Source: Chara braunii (lineage: Eukaryota > Streptophyta > Charophyceae > Charales > Characeae). From it: a stretch of DNA of 32,951 bases. The position numbers and the translations under genes were made by a program. The notes beneath the pieces were generated by a model. The model saw only the letters and a list, made by a program, of their open reading frames with translations, was not told the DNA's origin and ran no database searches. The stretch's first letter is position 1; the number at the start of each line of letters is the position of its first letter. The stretch lies in the NCBI GenBank assembly GCA_003427395.1, contig BFEA01000379.1:1552337-1585287 (forward strand), written 5' to 3'. Below, one piece after another: positions 19,540-29,083 of this stretch.

Positions 19540-20263
19540 CAACTGCGATTTCGTCAAAACGGATTTATTTTCTTTTGTGTACGAAATTGAAAGTCCATTT
19601 TTCAAGCGATTTTTCATGTTTTTTATATTTTCAACCATTCAAATTTGGGGGATACCTTGAAATTTTTTTGTCAATAAGCCACTTGTTTTCTCTCAAATTT
19701 TGGAAGGAACTACCTTTTCTTGACGACAGTTATTATTTTTCAGTGCAAACTTTATAATTTCACTCTATTTTTTTATAATTTATGTAAGAATCGTCTAGTT
19801 TTCACACAACTTCCTTCCTATTTTCACTATATTTCATGTGTTTTGGCATATCAATCTATAAAAAGCCAATGTTTTCGTTTTTTCGATTCAAGTGCAACAG
19901 TTTTTTAATTTCGGTTTCCATTCACATAAATTCATGGCCAGTATTCCATTTATTCGACAACATTTCCTCGCTTATACATAAATATCCATAACTCATCTTA
20001 CATCCACATCATGTCTTTATATATCAATCCGCCACCATGTCTTCACACATTGTTTTCATGACCTTAACTGTGAGTGTTTATACTCTTACGTTGCAGCACG
20101 ACCATTATCCGCATATCCTATTTACTGCACCGACGATGGGAATCCACATTCTCGCATCGTGTGAGCCATCTAACATGCATTCGGGGATGGGCGGAGCAGG
20201 CATGCTTTCAAACTTCGTTGTGAAAGCTGACCAGCCTCCAAGTGTCATGCCCTCACGCAACAA
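19540..20263. other. AT-rich gene-free stretch
   Basis: Strongly AT-rich with T-runs, unlike the roughly 50% GC transposon sequence around it; probably older host intergenic DNA. An 89-codon frame at 20037 begins in a GCCACCATG context, but the protein (Met/Ser/Thr/His-rich, no domain) and the overlap with a minisatellite do not support a gene. Confidence 0.45.
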
Positions 20264-20353
20264 TGTTGTTTTTTTTTCTTCGTGGACTTCCACAACTGTT
20301 TCATGACATTGTGTTTTTTTTTCTTTGTGGACTTGCACAGCTGTTTCATGACT
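20264..20353. repeat. 45-bp tandem repeat, two copies
   Basis: A T-run followed by CTT(C/T)GTGGACTT(C/G)CACA(A/G)CTGTTTCATGAC occurs twice with a 45-bp period (GTGG at 20282 and 20327). It lies just upstream of the 632-bp unit. Confidence 0.8.
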
Positions 20354-20557
20354 TGCACAAATGTTTATCTTTGTCCCAATTCTGTTTTGAAAGATTGTCT
20401 GTCTTGTTTCTATCTTGTAGATCTTATGTGTGTTACTTTGTTATTTTTGGAATTTGGACGGTTGTAATGACTTGAATCCTTATGGGTGGCGACGCCAACA
20501 ACGGGAGTGGGAGTCTCACTAGTGGCAGTGGGAACGTTTCCCGAAGGCGATGAGTTA

Positions 20558-20763
20558 AACACTTCTTAGATTCTCGGTATTCTGAAGTGTTGGGATATGC
20601 TTGCAGTAGTCTTGGATGGTTCTCACAGGGTAGGGATGATACGAGAGACCCAGGGAAGAGCAAACTAGAGTTGTATCCATTGGGTGCGTGGTGGGAAAGT
20701 CGCCTAGGCAACAAAGGCTCTTTACAGCGTTTTGGTAGTAAGGCTGAGAGGGTAAGCCCAATA
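20558..20763 (+). repeat. Folded repeat, copy B1
   Basis: First stem AACACTTC/GAAGTGTT (20558-20565, 20584-20591), different in sequence from A1 but in the same place. The second stem has ACCCAG where other copies have ACCCGG, turning a G-U pair into A-U. The third hairpin (20690-20704) loses only its loop-closing pair. The last stem is GGCU/AGCC (20742-20745, 20755-20758), against GGUU/AACC elsewhere. Confidence 0.7.
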
Positions 20764-20815
20764 ACTATTTCCTTTTCCCAGCTTTTAGTTATCGTGATTT
20801 TCTTTTTTTTTCGAT

Positions 20816-20999
20816 ACTCTTAAGTGGCCGAGGTTTCCTTGTATTGATTTGGGGAATTTCTCACAGGGTTGGAGGGTATGAGAGACCCGGTGAAGAGCAA
20901 ACTAGCGTTGTATCCATTGGGTGCGGGGTGGGAAACCTATCTAGGCAACAAAGGCTCTTTATAACGTTTTTGATAGTGGGGTTAAGGAGGGAACCCTAA
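20816..20999 (+). repeat. Folded repeat, copy A2
   Basis: Same length (184 bp) and same flanking words as the A1 core. The third hairpin is GGUGGG-AAA-CCUAUC (20927-20941), which still pairs fully through G-U and U-A. The last stem is GGGUU/AACCC (20979-20983, 20992-20996), which can be extended by one G-U pair. Confidence 0.7.
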
Positions 21000-21188
21000 T
21001 CCCTGTCCCAATTCTGTTTTGAAAGACTGTCTTTTAGTTTCATTTGTGTAGATCTTATGTGTGTCATTTTGTTATTTTTAGAATTTTGACGGTTGTAATG
21101 ATTTGAAGCCTTACGGGTGGCGGCGTCAACAGCGGGAGTGGGAGTCTCACTAGAGGCAGTGGAAACGTTTCCTGAAGGCGATGAGTTA

Positions 21189-21395
21189 AACACTTCTCAA
21201 ATTCTTGGTATTCTGAAGTGCTGGGATATGTTTGCAGTAGTCTTGGATGATTTTTACAGGGTAGGGATGATATGAGAAACCCGGTGAAGAGCAAACTAGA
21301 GTTGTATCCATTGGGTGCGTGGTGGGAAACCCGCCTAGGCAACAAAGGCTCTTTACAGCGTTTTGGATAGTAAGGTTGAGCGGGCAACCCCAATG
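21189..21395 (+). repeat. Folded repeat, copy B2
   Basis: First stem CACTTC/GAAGTG; third hairpin GGUGGG-AAA-CCCGCC (21321-21335), fully paired; last stem GGUUG/CAACC (21374-21378, 21385-21389). It is flanked by the same sequence as B1 on both sides. Confidence 0.7.
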
Positions 21396-21440
21396 ATTAT
21401 TTCCTCTTCCCAGCTTTTAGCTATCGATATTTATTTTTGT

Positions 21441-21856
21441 AGTCCGATATATTTTGGAATTTGGATTGATTGTTTTTAATCGTTTGCCTCTTCGGAGGAC
21501 ATATTTCATAGAGACAATTTTACTACGTTCAGTTTGAAAATTGTATGTGTGTAGTTTTAAATTTAGGGTTAATTTTGTATGCCTTTGGAATATTACGTAG
21601 GGTGGAAACTGTAAAATTATCGTGAATTGTCTTGCGCATTATCGAGATCTGCATATTATAAGTTGTAGTTCCTTGCCATTAGTGTTTCGATCTTAGAAAC
21701 ATGTCGGCCTTGTACTTCTCCTACGCTGCAAGGATATCATACTATAGGCTGAAGGAATAGACTAAGTAAGTTTTATTATGATTAGTTCAGTCACCTTTTT
21801 CTGTGCTTCAAGGCTATTTTGAGGAGTTCGTCTTCCTACTGAGGCAGTATGGTCGT
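21441..21856. other. AT-rich gene-free stretch, possibly the body of a LINE 3' fragment
   Basis: No coding seen. The right part may already belong to the 3' UTR of the LINE fragment ending at 21980, but similarity to element D is clear only from 21857 on. Confidence 0.4.
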
Positions 21857-21980
21857 GGGACACTGGACCCAGTTTCCAGCAAGTTTCCTTGTCAACACCG
21901 GGTAGAATTATGAGGTCCGTGGCCTCGACCACTTTTGTTTTTGAAATATAAAGTGACAATTCTAAAAAAAAAAAAAAAAA
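21857..21980 (+). mobile_element. LINE 3' end fragment with poly(A)
   Basis: GGGACACTGGACCCAGTTTCC (21857), then CCGGGTAGAATTATGAGGTCC (21898), GGCCTCG and TTTTGAAATA, ending in 17 A (21964-21980). The same blocks in the same order close element D (28890-29083), so this is the 3' terminus of the same LINE subfamily, very strongly 5'-truncated. It includes the conserved hairpin at 21863-21879, 84 bp before the tail. Confidence 0.75.
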
Positions 21981-22032
21981 GGAAAAAAAATGTAGTCTGC
22001 TAAAGAATACTGATAAAAAATAAAATATGCGG

Positions 22033-22140
22033 TCACGTTAGTCTCCGTTAGGTTTTCTATTGTCAGGCAGTCGCATTAGTCTCCGTTAGGTTTTCTATTG
22101 TTAGGCAGTCGCGTTAGTCTCCGTTAGGTTTTGTCCATCC
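22033..22140. repeat. 38-bp minisatellite, about 2.8 copies
   Basis: TTAGTCTCCGTTAGGTTTTC recurs at 22038, 22076 and 22114 with an exact 38-bp period, separated by TATTG(T/C)...GGCAGTCGC. Copies are almost identical. Confidence 0.9.
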
Positions 22141-22273
22141 GCTTCTTTATTCTTTGGTCGGGAAACACATTGCAAAAGTTCCCAGGAGCACAAGTTGAAG
22201 AAGCTAGCTTCCAAACCTCGTGAGCCTACAGCTGCACCTCTTGCACTACCGACGCAGGCCTCAATCAAAATGC

Positions 22274-22276
<3 letters not shown>

Positions 22277-22310
<34 letters not shown>
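22277..22310 (-). other. Poly(A) tail of element C
   Basis: About 34 T on the plus strand, directly following (on the minus strand) the 3' UTR of element C. The long uninterrupted run suggests a fairly recent insertion compared with the 16-18-nt tails of A and D. Confidence 0.85.
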
Positions 22311-22312
<2 letters not shown>

Positions 22313-22656
22313 AAGTCCAGGGTGTTGCAATGCATGTATAGGGGTAAGAGCCCTGTTCTCAGTGTTCTGCTTTCGCCGTCGGAAGCAAGTATGCCATAAA
22401 GCTCGGAATAATCCTTGTCAATGAGCAGGTGCAACTCCCACCCACCCAATAGATGGAGCCTTCAACACAGGGACACACATACATCTTTTACAACACAGTA
22501 CATTTTTTAGAATGACGTCATTTTGCTAAAAACCGGGTTCAGCGTCCCAAATCCAATTTAACTCTTCCTTACCTACCTTGTAGTCGGGTCGGGTATTGGG
22601 GGCTCTGTTTGCTCCATAAAGATAGAATTTACCCAGCAACCCCACACAACCGAGAC
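22311..22656 (-). other. 3' UTR of element C with conserved hairpin
   Basis: Non-coding 346 bp. The shared hairpin is at 22526-22542: on the minus strand CTGAA, loop CCCGGTT, TTTAG. Compared with the other copies the second stem base pair from the loop changes on both sides or becomes G-U, and the stem still pairs along its whole length. Confidence 0.6.
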
Positions 22657-24366
22657 TTATGACGTAGTTAATTCTACTAGGGATAGAGGGTGTGGGGGGA
22701 AGGGGTCCGGGAAATCAGAACCTGGCCTCATTGGGAAGCTCGGGTCAATGTCAGTCCATTCTTTAAATTTTAGGCAGTAGTCCCTTCTTACCATCTCTCC
22801 CTCTCTTTGAAGGCCCTCGTCCGCATCCCCTGACCATCTCACTTGGGCAATCCAACCTTCTCTTTCCCCGCCCAACCATTCTTGGCAGAATTTAGTGATG
22901 CTTCCTTTAATGTCTTTTGGTTGCTGAAGGAGGTTTAGCTTGCGTTTTATTGTCTGCCATCTATCAGTTATGTACAACTGTAGTTGATTTTTGACATGCT
23001 CACGCACCTCCTTCCCCTCCAATCGTACTTCTTTCATTGTAAAAACACATCTTTGCCACCAGAGTGTCCATAGGATGGTTCGTCTCCCCAGGTCAAGCAT
23101 GTTATTCGCGAATTCTTCTTCGGGCCGTCCTGGCCAATAGCCCGTCAGGATGGCCCACCAGTCCCATGGCCAGAGGGATCCAGGGACTATGTGCTACCAG
23201 ATCCGGTCCCACCAGCGCCAGGTGAGGGTGGCGTTCGGGCACTGTAGGAAAATGTGCTCAATGGTTTCGGCCGTTTTTTTTGTCGGGTACCCTTGGAGGC
23301 ATCTACTGCACCAGGGGAGAGCGCGGCCCTGCTCTTCCAGCCTGGTATGATCAATCAGCCAGTTGTTGGTAGGAAGGCACCTATGGGTTATCCGCCACTG
23401 CAGGGAGGTGATTTTGGTTGGCTTCCTCTTGCATTCCTGGAACCACTTGATTGGGGCTAGCAGATGTCTGTCAACGTTCAGGTGTTTATACCAACGATCA
23501 TTCACTATGTCTTTTAGGTTCCATCTTGGCCTGATCATGATGTATGTGGTTTTAACAGAGAGGTTTTCAAGTGTTGTGTCTCTGTGGGTGCCTCCTCGTG
23601 TCGGGCCCGCAGGTTTCCATCTCCATTCCATTGGGTCCAAGCCCAGTTCTGTGATCGGGGTTCCGAGTTTATATACCCAGGGGTTTTCACCTTCCCCCAT
23701 CACCCTAACCCGGTCCACCTCTTCCTTGTCCGTCCAGACAAAGGGGGCTGCGCTGCCATTTAGTCTGTTCCCCTTTGTTATCACATAGTACTCAATTAAC
23801 ACTTCCATGGGTCTGACCAGGTGGACCACCCTGACCCTACCACGGCCCCCTCTCTGCATCACCCAGTCACCTTCCTTGTGGACCGGACCTGTTCTTAAAA
23901 TATTATACCACTGAAGGGGAAGGGCTTCTATTATTCCATCTAGAGCCTCTTGTACATGATGGCAATAGTGTAGTTTTTCCTTCATTTGTTCTAGATTCCT
24001 CCATGTTCCCGTTCTAACATCCCACAGGTCCCCCACCCTCCTTATCCCATGTTTGATCCAGCCTTTCCATGGAGAGGCAGAGCTGCACCTCACTTGCCCG
24101 TGGGAATACGTGATGCGCCGGTTGCCAAAGAGGGGTTGTCGATATACCTCCTCCCATCTCTCTGGTTCCGGACGGTCTGGGGGGGGGAGCTTTCGCCATA
24201 TTTTGATTATTCGTGGTCAGTATTCGTCCCTTAATGTGCCCTCCCTTTGATCTCCTCTCCCTTTGGGAGGGAGTTTCCAGTACCCGTCATCCAGCCATAA
24301 AAGCGGGTCCACCCCTGTCGGGGTTTCTGGTGCAAGTCTGGCAATCTGTTCCATAGCTAACGGATA
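22657..24366 (-). pseudogene. Element C ORF2, C-terminal part with zf-RVT
   Basis: From the end of the RT thumb to the ORF2 stop. Two open pieces in one frame (24093-23194 and 23100-22657) are separated by a TAG after WRWWDRIW. Key text is IRRVGDLWDVRTGTW, ITSLQWRITHRCLPTNNWL, then C-x2-C-x14-H-x4-C (CSRC...HIFLQCP) and the WRWWD motif, as in element A. The stretch 24366-24094 is broken by stops and shifts (pieces such as RQPLFGNRR are visible in other frames). The last 147 codons are a charged helical tail (KEVREHVKNQLQLYITDRW) without a known domain. Confidence 0.8.
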
Positions 24367-25698
24367 TCAGGGTTGGGCAGTTTCCAGAATAAGGTTTTTA
24401 ATCCATTGTGTGCTGAGGGTCTGGGTTTGGAGGGTCAGGTCGATAATCCCCAAGCCACCTTCAGCCTTGGGTTGGATTACTGTGTCCCACGCCACCCTGC
24501 TAATGGCGTGCTCGCATCCATTGTCACCTCTCCACAGAAAGGTCGCTGCCTGCTTCTTGAACGCCTTTAAGGCTGCTACACTTAAAGGCCAAATGAGTGA
24601 TTTGTACCAAAGTGGTGTCATGACAACATTATTGATGACTAGTGTCTTCCCGATAATCGAGGTTGGCTTCAAATTTCATTCCCGCATCCTGTCTTGAGCG
24701 GGTGACTGGACCCATTCGTCATTCGTGGTGGGCTTTCTGTTTGCTGTTATTTCGACGCCCAACACTCTCACCGTGGCTTCCAGGGGGAGCCATTTAATGC
24801 GGGGAGCTTAAGGCGGTCGCCCCCCTTGATGGTGCATCCACCACCCAACTGTTTTGGTCCCCCAGTTGACGGCCATATCCGACAGTTTGCAAAAACGATC
24901 CATCAGCGTTTGTATCTCCTCCATGTTACCTTCTCAGGCATCAGTCATTATTGTGAGATCGTCGGCGAAGCGGGAGCATACCGGGATTGCTTCCTCTGGG
25001 ATATTTGCAATCTTAATTTTCCGGATGTCCTTGTTATGCCGTAAATTGACCGACAGTGTTCCATAATTATAACAAAAAGGAAGGGGGCGATGGGGTCCCC
25101 TTGCCTGACCGAGCGCTGCAGCGTAATTGCTGGTTCTAAATTCTCATTTATTTGCACACGTGTCGTTAACGTTATGGTGGAGGATATGAACCCATCTTCT
25201 CAGGTTGGGTCCGAAATTCATTTTCTGGAGGCATGCATCCAGGAAGGTTCAATCCACATGGTCATAGGTCTTATCGAAATCAATAAAGATGAAGGCCGCG
25301 TTCTCTTTCGATTGCTGAGCAAGATGGATCATCTCATTGACTAGGAGTATATTTCCTTGGATGTTTCTGGACCTTATAAATCCTGATTGGGCCGGGTGGA
25401 TAATATCTTCCATTATCTCAAGCCATCGATTTGCGAGGGTTTTAGCAAACATCTTGTAAATGATTGTTAGCAAAGTGATGAGGCAGTAGTTTTTTATGTT
25501 CATTTTATCTCCTTTTTTGTGTAAGAGGGACAACACCCCCTGACCCACGCATTCCCCCATCTGTTCTGTTTCCCACACCTCCCCGTAGTAACTCATCAGG
25601 TCCTGGTGTAGGGTCGGCGGCCACATGGTTTCCCAAAATTCTTTTGGAAAACCATCCATCCCTGGAGTTTTGTCCTCATCCATTTGTAGGAGGGTCGT
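24367..25698 (-). pseudogene. Element C ORF2, reverse transcriptase domain
   Basis: Motifs in order are DKTPGMDGFPKEFWETMW, SLLHKKGDKMNIKNY, FIFIDFDKTYDHVD (motif A), VRQGDPIAPFLFVIIMEH (motif B), RFADDLTIM (motif C, about 24970, in another frame), then thumb text LVINNVVMTPLWYKSLIWPL and GGLGIIDL. A TGA follows DHVD where element A has Trp (HVDWDFLD). A frameshift between motif A and motif B and another around motif C break the protein; the original frame resumes at 24672. Catalytic Asp residues are all present in the DNA. Confidence 0.85.
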
Positions 25699-27154
25699 CT
25701 ATATCTCCTCTTTCTTTACAGGTTGTTCAATTTTTTCCTTCTGTTGGGGACTAAGACTATTATGATCCAATTGGCCAAGGAAATCCTCCAGCTCCCTTTG
25801 GTGTCCTTTTTCATGGGGGTTGGTTATTTTCGAGGAGAAGAGTTGCTTAAAGAAGGTTCGCGCTATACTTGTGCAGTGTGCCGTGGTGGTGGTCACCTCA
25901 TAGTCATTATCAGGATTAAGAAACGTCTCAACAGTGTTACGGTGTGCCCTTGCTTTTGCTATGCCAAAAAACCGTGTGTTCATGGTTCCTTTCGATATCC
26001 ATTTGGTGAGTTTTCCTGTGATTTTAGCTTCTTGCCACCTATATTGAGCGTGCTGGAGCAATCGCTCCCGCAACTCTTGAATGGTGTTACTAGGTTCATC
26101 CGAAGTCCCTTGGTTTTCCAAGGTGTGAAGTTCTTTGTGAAGTTCCATTTCCTGAAGGTTACGTTTCTTTGCGTTCTGCTTAGAGAATTCATTGCATTTC
26201 CGTTCCAAGAAGAATAGGCTGTTATTAAACCACTGTATTCCTGAGTCAAATTGATATCGGAAAGATCGCCACTGTTCCCATGCTTCGTTAATCATCTCCT
26301 GAAACTCTGGTGATTTTAAAAGGGAGGTATTTAGTTTGTAGTATCCTGGTCCTTGGTCCGGCATTTTCCTAAAGGATAGTAAGGCCCCACACGTTTTGTG
26401 GTCCAACCCCAAGTGCGGGCTCTTTGGAAGAATTACTGCAGTTTGCAGTGTCCTTTTTATGTCTTCGGACATCAAAATAAGATCAATACGGGATTTAGAT
26501 TGCCGTGCGGGATCCGATGAGCGGATGCAAGTGAAAGTCTGCTCCGTTGGGTGAATACACATATATGTGTCAAACAGATTGAGGGAGGCAGAGAGGTCTC
26601 GAAGCATGTTTTCGTCCTCTTCTGTGTAATGGGGGAGGGGAGTAAGTGTGCTCCATCTATCCTGCCACCTATCTGGGGCAGCATTAGAATCGCCGGCTAT
26701 GATCAGGGGTATACCCACCGGCATCAGATCCTTGAGTTTTTGGAAAAATTTCTTCCTTTCAGGAACCGTATTGGGGGCATATATGCAGGCTACGCATATT
26801 ATTTCTAGCTCGAGCATTCCCAATAGCACCACCCACCTCCCCTCGTCCTCGTTTGCCGTCCAGTGGACTACCTCTATTCTGGAGTCAAGTGGGACCCAGA
26901 TAGCTACCCCAGTCGATGCCTGTGATGGAGCATGCGCGCAATATCGCTGGTGCGGCCAGGCCGTTTTGTCACAACTTTTGTGGGCTCTATGATGCTCCGG
27001 CTTGTCCATGAGGTGCGTCTCTTGGATGCACACGACATCTGGCCAAGCCCTCCCCCCTATCCCTCATAGCTGATCCCAAATGGCCTGCACCTTGGTTGGA
27101 TTGTATATAGCCAGATCATTTACGTTGATGGATCGCAGGTCGGTCTGTGTTTTT
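25699..27154 (-). pseudogene. Element C ORF2, endonuclease and linker
   Basis: The frame is open from 27033 to 25699 and extends to about 27154 through one TGA at 27064. Motifs are RSINVNDL (Asn), CIQETHL (Glu), CIYAPN (Tyr), IIAGDSNAAPD (Asp, Asn), SRIDLILMS (Asp) and GLDHKT (the SDH box, with Leu for Ser, as element A has Phe). The linker EAWEQWRSFRYQFDSG... runs in the same frame as the RT; a TAG at 25699 falls at a probable Gln. No ATG is evident at the 5' edge, consistent with 5' truncation. Confidence 0.85.
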
Positions 27155-27274
27155 CATGAGGTTTTACCACGCCGGGGACTGGCCATATAAAATATTTATC
27201 TCCTCCATTTTATTTCCACCAATTTCTTTCTTTTAGTATTTTATAATTTTCGTTCTTTATTTCAAACCGGCGTC
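27155..27274. other. AT-rich junction between elements C and D
   Basis: About 100 bp, AT-rich, between two LINEs lying 5' end to 5' end. I see no coding; part of it may be target DNA or the last traces of either element. Confidence 0.4.
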
Positions 27275-27279
27275 CATTT

Positions 27280-28513
27280 TTGTTGATCCCAGTTGGTTTC
27301 CGTGAGTACCCCCTGTGGAGAGGGATATTGCGAGCCAGGAGAAAGGTATTCCCAGAAGTGTTTCACTTGCCAGACAAAAAGAAAGAAATTGCAGCACTAT
27401 GTTTATTTGACAACCCGTTGATCCTAGCACCAGAGGGAGGCAGCTTTGCGGCGACAGATGGAACAGGTAACTTTGGGAGGGCATAGGTCGAAAAAGGAAT
27501 CTTCTTCATCCAACACCTATGGGATGAGGAGACGGATGACTGGGTGTCGAACAAGCAGCTGAAACAGAAGCTTTCGAGAAATTCAATGCGGTCTGTGGCT
27601 GAGAACATAATAAAGTTAATAGCAGTTATCCTAAGCCAGTGGGCAGCCACTTTCAGAAGGTCCTTAGAACACACAGGGGGCACGTGGATGCGTTCAGACG
27701 AGAAGAAGCCCCGGATTTGGAGAATGGTAGGGGCAGACCTAAGGGGAGGATGGAAGGTGGAGGAGTGGAGAGAGAGGGCCGTTGTCAAATTGGGAACACA
27801 ACCAGTAAAGCTGCAAGACAGAGTAGTGCAATCAACAACTAACCTCCATGAAGTCCGAGTGATGCAGCTGCAGAAGCAAATGCGCTTACTAAGTAGCAAT
27901 GATACCTTCAGGGTGGAACCGCTGCTCTTAGGATGGCGATAGGGGGAAAGAGAAACGGATACACCGATCCCAATCTGTCATTATGCTCCCAGATTAGGAG
28001 AAAAAGCCCTAAGTCTGAGAACGGAAAAAAAAAAATTCCAACCACAGTGGCAAATAGGAGATATATGAAGATAAAAGGCTCAACGGTGGAGCCCCTAATT
28101 GGAACGTGTTGTGGAAAGCTCTGAAGAAGCTACCGTCACAACGGGATTCTAGCCTGTTGTGGGCTCAAGGCCTACAGATAATACCAACGGCCCTCTGGCT
28201 GGCTGTTAGAGGGATGGACCTCCCCCAGACTTGTAACAAATGTAGTTGAGGTTGGGAATCTAACAGTCACCTGTGGGTTCAGTGCCCGTTGTCAGACACT
28301 CTGTCACGGTGGCAGTGGTGGACAGACTTTTGGGACGTCTCTACCGGAGGAACTTTTCCATGGACTGACGATTGGAGTCTGTATGGCACGCTTCCAGGCC
28401 ACAGATACAACTACACCAACGGGTGTGGGTATGTAGCCCTAGTATGCACAGGAGTAATCATGCAAGTGATCTGGAAAGCTAGGAATGCCCAGGTTTTCAA
28501 CAAAGAAGCCTAG
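27280..28513 (+). pseudogene. Element D ORF2 C-terminal remnant with zf-RVT
   Basis: Frame 1 covers 27280-27942 with a TAG at 27484 (CLFDNPLILAPEGG, then HLWDEETDDWVSNKQLKQKL, the counterparts of PLFGNPFI and GDLWD in element A). After a shift in 27943-28090, where an 11-A run at 28026-28036 is a likely site, frame 2 continues from about 28090 to 28513: LKKLPSQRDSSLLWAQGL, CNKC, a TGA, then SHLWVQCP. This gives C-x2-C-x8-H-x4-C and the WQWWTDFWD motif of zf-RVT, with a shorter loop than A (12) or C (14). No RT or endonuclease is left. Confidence 0.75.
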
Positions 28514-29082
28514 GAGTAAATCTGCATCAACAAAAATAACTGGTGAAATAAAACCTGAGATTACTCATCAAAACAAATTCGAAACGAAGCTCGGGATGCC
28601 AAGGTAAAGCCCGATCTTGGTTCGCAAGATCCTGGGCAAGAGAGAACAGGTTGGTGGAGATTTTGGGGGAAGGAAAAATGAAAGTTTCTCATTGGTTGGA
28701 TCAATAAGCTGTTTTGAAAGGTTGCAGACGGGGGTGTTGAGGGACGCTGGACTCGGTATCCAACAAGTTCTGAAGAGGCACCTACGTTGGAAGTAGACTA
28801 CCTCTGTGAATGTGAGCTAGATTTGACTAGCCCCTTTTTTACATTGTGCTTCAGGGACTAACTTTTTTGGAAAGGATTCTGCCTAGAATGGGACCCTGGA
28901 CCCAGTTTCCAGTAGGTTGGTTGATATATCTCTCTAGTAGGAAAAGGGATATCGAGCGATGCTCCTAAGCTAAACTGGCTGAGGGTGCCAAGATAACTCC
29001 GGGTAGAATTGTGAGGTCCCTGGCCTCGTCCCATTGGCTGATTTTGAAATACAAATACAATCCTTCAAAAAAAAAAAAAAAC
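28514..29082 (+). other. 3' UTR and poly(A) tail of element D
   Basis: Contains two copies of the conserved hairpin motif, at 28747-28763 (CTGGA...TCCAA, four pairs) and 28896-28912 (CTGGA...TCCAG, five pairs), 149 bp apart, and the CCGGGTAGAATT block at 28999. It ends in 16 A from 29067. Confidence 0.65.
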
Positions 29083-29083
29083 C

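Larger units (their letters stand above)
20373..21440 (+). repeat. 632-bp tandem unit, 1.7 copies, containing repeats B1, A2 and B2
   Basis: GTCCCAATTCTGTTTTGAAAG occurs at 20373 and 21005, a period of 632 bp, and similarity continues through GGGAGTGGGAGTCTCACTAG and the B repeats to about 21440. Unit 1 holds B1 (20558-20763) then A2 (20816-20999); unit 2 holds B2 (21189-21395) and ends before an A copy. A and B types share the same core and hairpins. A2 lacks the 5' arm of the first stem because it directly follows B1. Confidence 0.8.
22277..27154 (-). mobile_element. Element C: 5'-truncated L1-type LINE
   Basis: Minus strand. It comprises endonuclease (27154-25699), RT (25698-24367), the C-terminal region with zf-RVT (24366-22657), a 3' UTR (22656-22311) and a 34-nt A-tail (T tract 22277-22310). 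No ORF1 remains: upstream of the endonuclease is about 100 bp of AT-rich DNA and then element D on the opposite strand. Closest relative in the window is element A, with the same ORF2 domain order and alignable text. Stops and at least two frameshifts inactivate it. Confidence 0.85.
27275..29083 (+). mobile_element. Element D: 5'-truncated LINE, plus strand
   Basis: Carries only the ORF2 C-terminus (27280-28513), a 553-bp 3' UTR and a poly(A) tail (29067-29082). Lengths and order match ordinary 5' truncation during target-primed reverse transcription. Its 3' end matches the fragment at 21857-21980. Because elements C and D both contain the ORF2 C-terminus and each has its own tail, they are two insertions, not one twin-primed inversion. 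Confidence 0.8.

Noticed and set aside
20037-20306. 89-codon frame with a good initiation context
   Set aside because: No domain, runs into a 45-bp minisatellite, lies in AT-rich gene-free DNA, and no splice or promoter support.
19331-21395. 5S rRNA or tRNA array
   Set aside because: None of the conserved 5S or tRNA internal promoter boxes is present in the shared core.
22277-29083. Twin-primed inversion of one LINE
   Set aside because: Elements C and D both contain the ORF2 C-terminus and each has a separate poly(A) tail.
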